Positions 7,169-8,146 of a stretch of DNA of 8,146 nt are shown here, in pieces. Position numbers and translations under genes: made by a program. Position 1 is the first letter of the stretch; every line of letters starts with the position of its first letter. Source of the stretch: Chloroflexota bacterium (GTDB lineage: Bacteria > Chloroflexota > Anaerolineae > J102); NCBI GenBank assembly GCA_013152695.1, contig JAADFV010000075.1, positions 1-8,146 on the forward strand, in the 5' to 3' direction. The notes beneath the pieces were generated by a model, which saw nothing but the letters and a program-made list of their open reading frames with translations, was not told where the DNA came from and did no database searches.

Positions 7169-8146
7169 TCAGTCTATTCGCGGCGTCGTAATGGGCACAA
7201 ATATAACATCATCGAAGTAGACAGTGCCGGTACTCTTAAAATTCAGCAACCAGATTCGCACATCCTGTGCCCCGGATATCGGTTCTACGAGCCCAGAATA
7301 GTGCCGCCACTCACCAGAACGCTCCTTGGCCGCTATGTAGTCATAGCCTCGATTTCCTTTTTGCAACTCTCCACTCCACCTCCATCCTAAATAGGCATTG
7401 CCTTCGCTTCGGATCCATCCCGCAAGCAAATAATCGGTATCAGGTAACACCTTGAACCCCGTCGATACAAACCCTGTGCTCATGTCAGTCTCATTGTTTT
7501 CCAATACGCCTACTGTGGTATTTCGGCCATTACGCTCCGTCGTGACAGTTTTCTTGACTGCGGGGTTGGTTTTGTAGATATTTCCAGGATAACCGACCGG
7601 GACGCCATTCTCCTCCCCTTTTTCGAAATCTCCATTTGTCAAAAGGTTCGCTACTGTTATCCGCTGTAACCATTGACCATCGTCTAGCTCTTCCCACCCA
7701 TCGTCTGGCTTTCCTGGCACGGGGCCCCCTGGTGGGGACTTCCAGAACAGCACTAATAGGGTAGGTTCTCCGCTTGCTAAGTCTTCTTCTATACCCTTAT
7801 ATCCCAGCAAAGTCCAGCCGTTTGAAAGTCTCTGGCCAACAGTCCAGTACGCCCCCGGAAGGTCGGCCATCTCAATAGAAGGTTCGATTGCTTTGACCAA
7901 TGCTTCCTCATCATAAATCTTCTTTGGATCAAAAGTCGGGACGTCCGCCGCCAACACCTTAGCCACCTGATTCTCTGAGAAGCCGAACCGACTTTTCAGG
8001 ACATCCGTTACAAACAGCCAGTAGTCCTCAGGATGCTTTTGGGCAAAGCGTCGCAGAAGTTCAGGGGTACTCTCTCCAAACCGAATTTCAAACTCATCCA
8101 AGGGCCTGGCATCACTCACCTTATAGATTTGTATCTTACCGTCCCC
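7169..8146 (-). CDS. C-terminal part of a probable membrane glycosyltransferase-like protein ending in a jelly-roll (CBM-like) module; 5' end outside window
   Basis: A GTG at 8119 could be taken as the start (316 aa), but the frame is open to the window edge and the nine extra residues, GDGKIQIYK, continue a recognisable homology. Visible residues 1 to about 65 align with residues 573-639 of the neighbouring GT39-like protein: both show GD near the start, [YF]KV, then IRF and TDVL exactly 26 residues apart, then GxS. The gene is therefore probably a longer paralogue whose membrane part lies outside the window. Visible residues about 103-320 are one composite module: NGWTLLGY at 109-116, NGDFE at 171-175, FDD at 311-313. 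Unlike its neighbour it has this module in place of the TPR tail. The stop TGA shares one base with an ATG of the next gene (TGATG), which suggests translational coupling. The module is clear; the paralogue identity is inferred. Confidence 0.8.
   Translation of the reverse strand, partial: GDGKIQIYKVSDARPLDEFEIRFGESTPELLRRFAQKHPEDYWLFVTDVLKSRFGFSENQVAKVLAADVPTFDPKKIYDEEALVKAIEPSIEMADLPGAYWTVGQRLSNGWTLLGYKGIEEDLASGEPTLLVLFWKSPPGGPVPGKPDDGWEELDDGQWLQRITVANLLTNGDFEKGEENGVPVGYPGNIYKTNPAVKKTVTTERNGRNTTVGVLENNETDMSTGFVSTGFKVLPDTDYLLAGWIRSEGNAYLGWRWSGELQKGNRGYDYIAAKERSGEWRHYSGLVEPISGAQDVRIWLLNFKSTGTVYFDDVIFVPITTPRID
7187..7840 (-). repeat. Composite jelly-roll module, copy 1 in transcription order
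   Basis: This is the protein-level repeat in the right-edge gene. Anchor motifs are NGWTLLGY, then LVLFW, then NGDFE 62 residues after NGW, VGVLENNE, GWIRSEGNAYLG, WLLNF and FDDV; NGDFE to FDD is 140 residues. The two copies in the 661-residue protein have the same order and nearly the same spacing. Confidence 0.88.

Noticed and set aside
2537..7840. Module copies as direct DNA repeats that could recombine and delete the GT39-like gene
   Set aside because: Only short identical stretches were seen by eye, such as ACATCATCGAAG at 3333-3344 and 7206-7217. The copies are diverged at DNA level, so efficient homologous recombination is unlikely.

Overview
The window is fully coding and every gene lies on the minus strand, so transcription runs from the right edge to the left edge. 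It is an internal piece of a surface-polysaccharide or exopolysaccharide gene cluster. Both outer genes are cut by the window ends. No rRNA, tRNA, CRISPR array, insertion sequence, promoter or terminator was seen, and no stretch above 300 bases lacks a gene. The four junctions are a 1-base stop/start overlap (or 14 bases with the start preferred here), 4 bases, 15 bases and 17 bases, which fits one operon whose promoter lies outside the window.

In order of transcription: (1) 7169-8146, the C-terminal part of a protein that enters from beyond the right edge; its first visible residues match the C-terminal region of the next gene, and it ends in a jelly-roll, carbohydrate-binding-like module. 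(2) 4503-7154, a large multi-membrane-spanning GT39/PMT_2-like (ArnT/mannosyltransferase superfamily) glycosyltransferase with a C-terminal TPR tail. (3) 2513-4498, a single-pass membrane protein with a short TPR region followed by two tandem copies of the same jelly-roll module, period about 260 residues. (4) 1253-2497, a GT4-family glycosyltransferase resembling WcaC. (5) 1-1235, a polytopic O-antigen ligase/polymerase-like (Wzy_C superfamily) protein that has no stop inside the window.

A reasonable inference is that the GT4 enzyme adds a sugar on the cytoplasmic side, the GT39-like enzyme decorates or extends glycan outside the membrane from a lipid-linked donor, and the ligase/polymerase joins finished units. 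The TPR/jelly-roll proteins may hold or organise the glycan or the machinery. The most unusual element is the composite module of about 215-220 residues, found three times in two genes on either side of the GT39-like gene. TPR and linker segments are also shared among the three right-hand proteins, so the locus looks built by duplicating and shuffling a few domains.

The organism cannot be fixed from the sequence. It is bacterial. Composition is mixed: hand-counted 60-base blocks give about 40-42% GC in the ligase gene and about 60-63% in the GT39-like gene. GT39-TPR proteins and repeated jelly-roll modules in glycan clusters would suit Chloroflexota or an environmental Gram-negative lineage, but this is a weak inference.
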